This document shows, piece after piece, positions 62,401 through 64,000 of a DNA stretch of 64,000 bases. A program made the position numbers and the translations under genes. The DNA is from Branchiostoma floridae. Lineage: Eukaryota; Chordata; Leptocardii; Amphioxiformes; Branchiostomatidae. The number at the start of each line of letters is the position of its first letter. Position 1 is the stretch's first letter. The stretch covers positions 8,758,998 through 8,822,997 of the forward strand of contig NC_049991.1 in the NCBI RefSeq assembly GCF_000003815.2, given 5' to 3'. The notes under the pieces were generated by a model. That model was not told where the DNA came from. It ran no database searches and saw only the letters and a list, made by a program, of their open reading frames with translations.

Positions 62401-62628
62401 AGCGTTGTGTAGAAGAGGTTGTACCTTGTCTAGGTCTTTTCTACATACGGCGCAGTAGTTTTGCTGACAGAGCACCCTCATACGGGTGGAACACTTCCAG
62501 CAGACGGGATGGTCGCACTCTCCAACCGCCAAGATCTCGGGTTCCCCGCAACACAACACGCAGGCCCGCTCGCTTTCCTTCCTGGAGCGCTCGGTCGGCT
62601 TCTTTCCGCTTTCACGTTCACCTTCCAT
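56436..62628 (-). CDS. ZNF598: ZNF598 / Hel2, E3 ubiquitin ligase of collided ribosomes (8 exons)
   Basis: Orthologue of ZNF598 (yeast Hel2), which recognises collided ribosomes and ubiquitinates 40S proteins such as eS10 and uS10 to trigger ribosome quality control. Minus-strand exons: 62628-62425, 62319-62207, 61384-61255, 60810-60599, 60196-59964, 59452-59362, 58880-58575, 58080-56436. All introns are GT-AG, and the sum is 2934 nt (977 aa; human about 904). The N-terminal RING is in exon 1: C23, C26, C38, H40, C43, C46, C59, C62. C2H2-type zinc fingers follow in exons 3-5 (CTDCPEKPTF, CEFCDERYVDNDSLLRH, HFLCEEDDC). Exons 7-8 are low-complexity with nine DFPxL-like motifs and a Lys-rich run. 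The C-terminal conserved block (FRQGTLPASEYY, ELLVLLPDAHKQQELW, CPTCLQIV) matches vertebrate ZNF598. Its arrangement is convergent with TBL3 and divergent from NPHP3. Confidence 0.95.
61737..61873. mobile_element. Small palindromic MITE in ZNF598 intron 2
   Basis: The left arm aatacaacac...ctgcccgaggtacggccc is complemented by the right arm gggccgtacctcgggcaata...gtgttgtatt; the arms are about 42 bp. The short centre (cccatctggccttcgggtga) is non-coding. It is a non-autonomous DNA element. Confidence 0.65.
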
Positions 62629-62699
62629 CCTTTCTTCAAGTCTAATTGTCCCGAATAAAAGCTAAGAATGATTATAAAGGCTATAAAAGTTACGCAAGA

Positions 62700-62900
62700 C
62701 GGAGAAACACGGTACGTTAAAAATTTTCTTCGGCTGATGACTCACATGAACTTTGCCCTCTTACCATTACACGCATGCGCTTTGCTGTTTTACGGTATTA
62801 TCGTAAAACCTGACCCACACGTTTTCTGACAGTATCGTAAAATCGGAATTTGTACGACGGAGCGCATGCGCGACAGCCCGGAAGTAGTAGCAGTGATTGA
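62700..62900. promoter_or_regulatory. Probable bidirectional promoter of ZNF598 and NPHP3
   Basis: The two genes diverge, with about 330 bp between the ZNF598 ATG (62628) and the proposed NPHP3 first exon (splice donor after 63009). Two NRF1-type palindromes lie here: cgcatgcgc at 62772-62780 and gcgcatgcgc at 62862-62871. An ETS-type cccggaagtag lies at 62877-62887. NRF1 and ETS sites are typical of TATA-less housekeeping promoters. Function is inferred from motifs and geometry. Confidence 0.55.
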
Positions 62901-63555
62901 AGTTTGTGGAATGTCTCAAGAGTTTACACGGTGAGATCTTAAAGATGTAAGGAGAAGACATGATAAAGTTTTCAGACATCAGTGAGAATGAAAAGAGAAG
63001 AAGAAGAAGGTGAGTAAGGCCCTACGTCGTTGTGTTGACAATTTGCTGTTTACGTTGTCAACATGTCAAACTCTTGCTATTAAACTTGTTCACGTTAACT
63101 GATTAACCATGGCTTGTTAATTGATTCAACGAAGAGATAACTACATGTAGACGTAGTTACGAGTGGATATCATCAGAAGTAGCAGCTCAGAAGTATGGTT
63201 AATTTAGTAATCAATGTTTCATTATGCAAAATGTGATCAATCAAAAAAGTCTTGACAGCTCTGCAACAGACCTGAGTCAGCTTACACTCACAGATGTGCC
63301 CTATGTGTCAGGGACTGTCATTCTCGTATAGGACTGTTTAGCCACAGTCGACGCTGTAGGGCTGACATCAATTAGGATTTTACCATTGTCAATATTGACC
63401 GAAGGAGGCAAGTTTGTTAGTCATCATTGTTTATAATTACTAGTACATGTATACTGTAACGATATGGTATGACTTAGAATTTTTCATATGATGACTTTCA
63501 CTTTTTTTAAGTAGCCTATGTTTGATGATGAATAAAAATCTCTTTTACTTTCTAG

Positions 63556-64000
63556 GTGAGATGGCTGATCCACCAATATTAATACTACACACAAACTATA
63601 AAGTGACATTTCACATATGATTTAACAAGTACAACTGAGCAGAATGCTGCTGGTAACCGCTTGAAGAGTAACCGCGAAAGTTTACGGTAAGAGTCACGAT
63701 GGGGACGAGCAGTTCCCTTCTCCGCAGCCGCGAATCGCTGGAGGAGCTGACGGATGGCGTATACCTGGACGGGAACCTGGATATTCCCAATGAGGTCAAG
63801 CCTCGCCACGCCCTACTCCGCTCTGTCGGTTCCTTCGGACGGAGAATGAAGGGCGCCAGCTTCCGGTCCAACGCGTCGGTGGATCTGATGGAGAACCCGG
63901 AGGCTGAGCGAATCAGGAAGGAGTACGAGATGTTCCGCTACAGCAAGCAGAGCGAGATCCAGGACATGCAGAAGAAAATGGAGAAGCTGGAAAACGAGAA
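63556..64000 (+). CDS. NPHP3: NPHP3 (nephrocystin-3), first coding exon; CDS starts at 63699 and runs off right edge
   Basis: The open frame from ATG 63699 to the edge (100 codons) matches the N terminus of nephrocystin-3: MGTSSSL with Gly2 for N-myristoylation, IPNEVKPRHALLRS, GASFRSNAS, then ERIRKEYEMFRYSKQSEI leading into a coiled coil (MQKKMEKLENE). Vertebrate NPHP3 is a ciliary inversin-compartment protein with a later NTPase-like region and TPR repeats; those exons are outside the window. The exon probably begins at 63556 after the tttactttctag acceptor, spliced to an untranslated exon ending at 63009 (gaag/gtgagt). In the spliced leader, an upstream ATG near 62992 opens a short reading frame ending in TGA at 63619-63621. 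Orientation is divergent from ZNF598. Confidence 0.85.

Overview
The window is animal nuclear DNA, almost certainly amphioxus (Branchiostoma). I infer this from many GT-AG introns, vertebrate-orthologous genes with chordate-like exon structure, and a C2H2 finger array whose alternating CGECGY and CDQCDY fingers are typical of amphioxus. Families of MITEs, LINE tails and minisatellites fill the space between genes. One 100-base run of N (16438-16537) shows it is a draft assembly.

Layout. 1-1001 (-): large coding exon of a C2H2 zinc-finger gene that runs off the left edge. 1002-6175: no gene found; several inverted-repeat elements and a tRNA-derived SINE. 6176-20249 (+): complete 25-exon TBL3/UTP13 gene (WD40, SSU processome), 978 codons, with a long C-terminal tail not found in the vertebrate protein. 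20250-41010: tandem segmental duplications. Each full unit carries a copy or scrap of the TBL3 last exon plus 3'UTR, then a minus-strand single-exon LRR receptor-like gene, then about 1.2 kb of spacer. There are four LRR copies (one broken) and a fifth, truncated spacer. 27803-32577 interrupts the units with a large repeat block that recurs at 47457-55686. Each block holds a 49-bp minisatellite, about 1 kb long in the first and about 5 kb in the second. 42670-45547 (-): three-exon secreted olfactomedin-domain gene. 56436-62628 (-): complete eight-exon ZNF598 (collided-ribosome E3 ligase), 977 aa. 62700-62900: probable bidirectional promoter. 63699-64000 (+): first coding exon of NPHP3, running off the right edge.

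How it fits together. TBL3 (18S rRNA maturation) and ZNF598 (ribosome quality control) face each other convergently, as I recall they do in human 16p13.3. The LRR genes, the olfactomedin gene and the repeat blocks lie between them, so this looks like an old chordate gene neighbourhood opened up by lineage-specific duplication and transposition. The coding lengths of all three completely spliced gene models (TBL3, olfactomedin, ZNF598) are exact multiples of three after joining the proposed exons, which supports the boundaries. Gene names come from protein similarity recalled from memory; no search was run.
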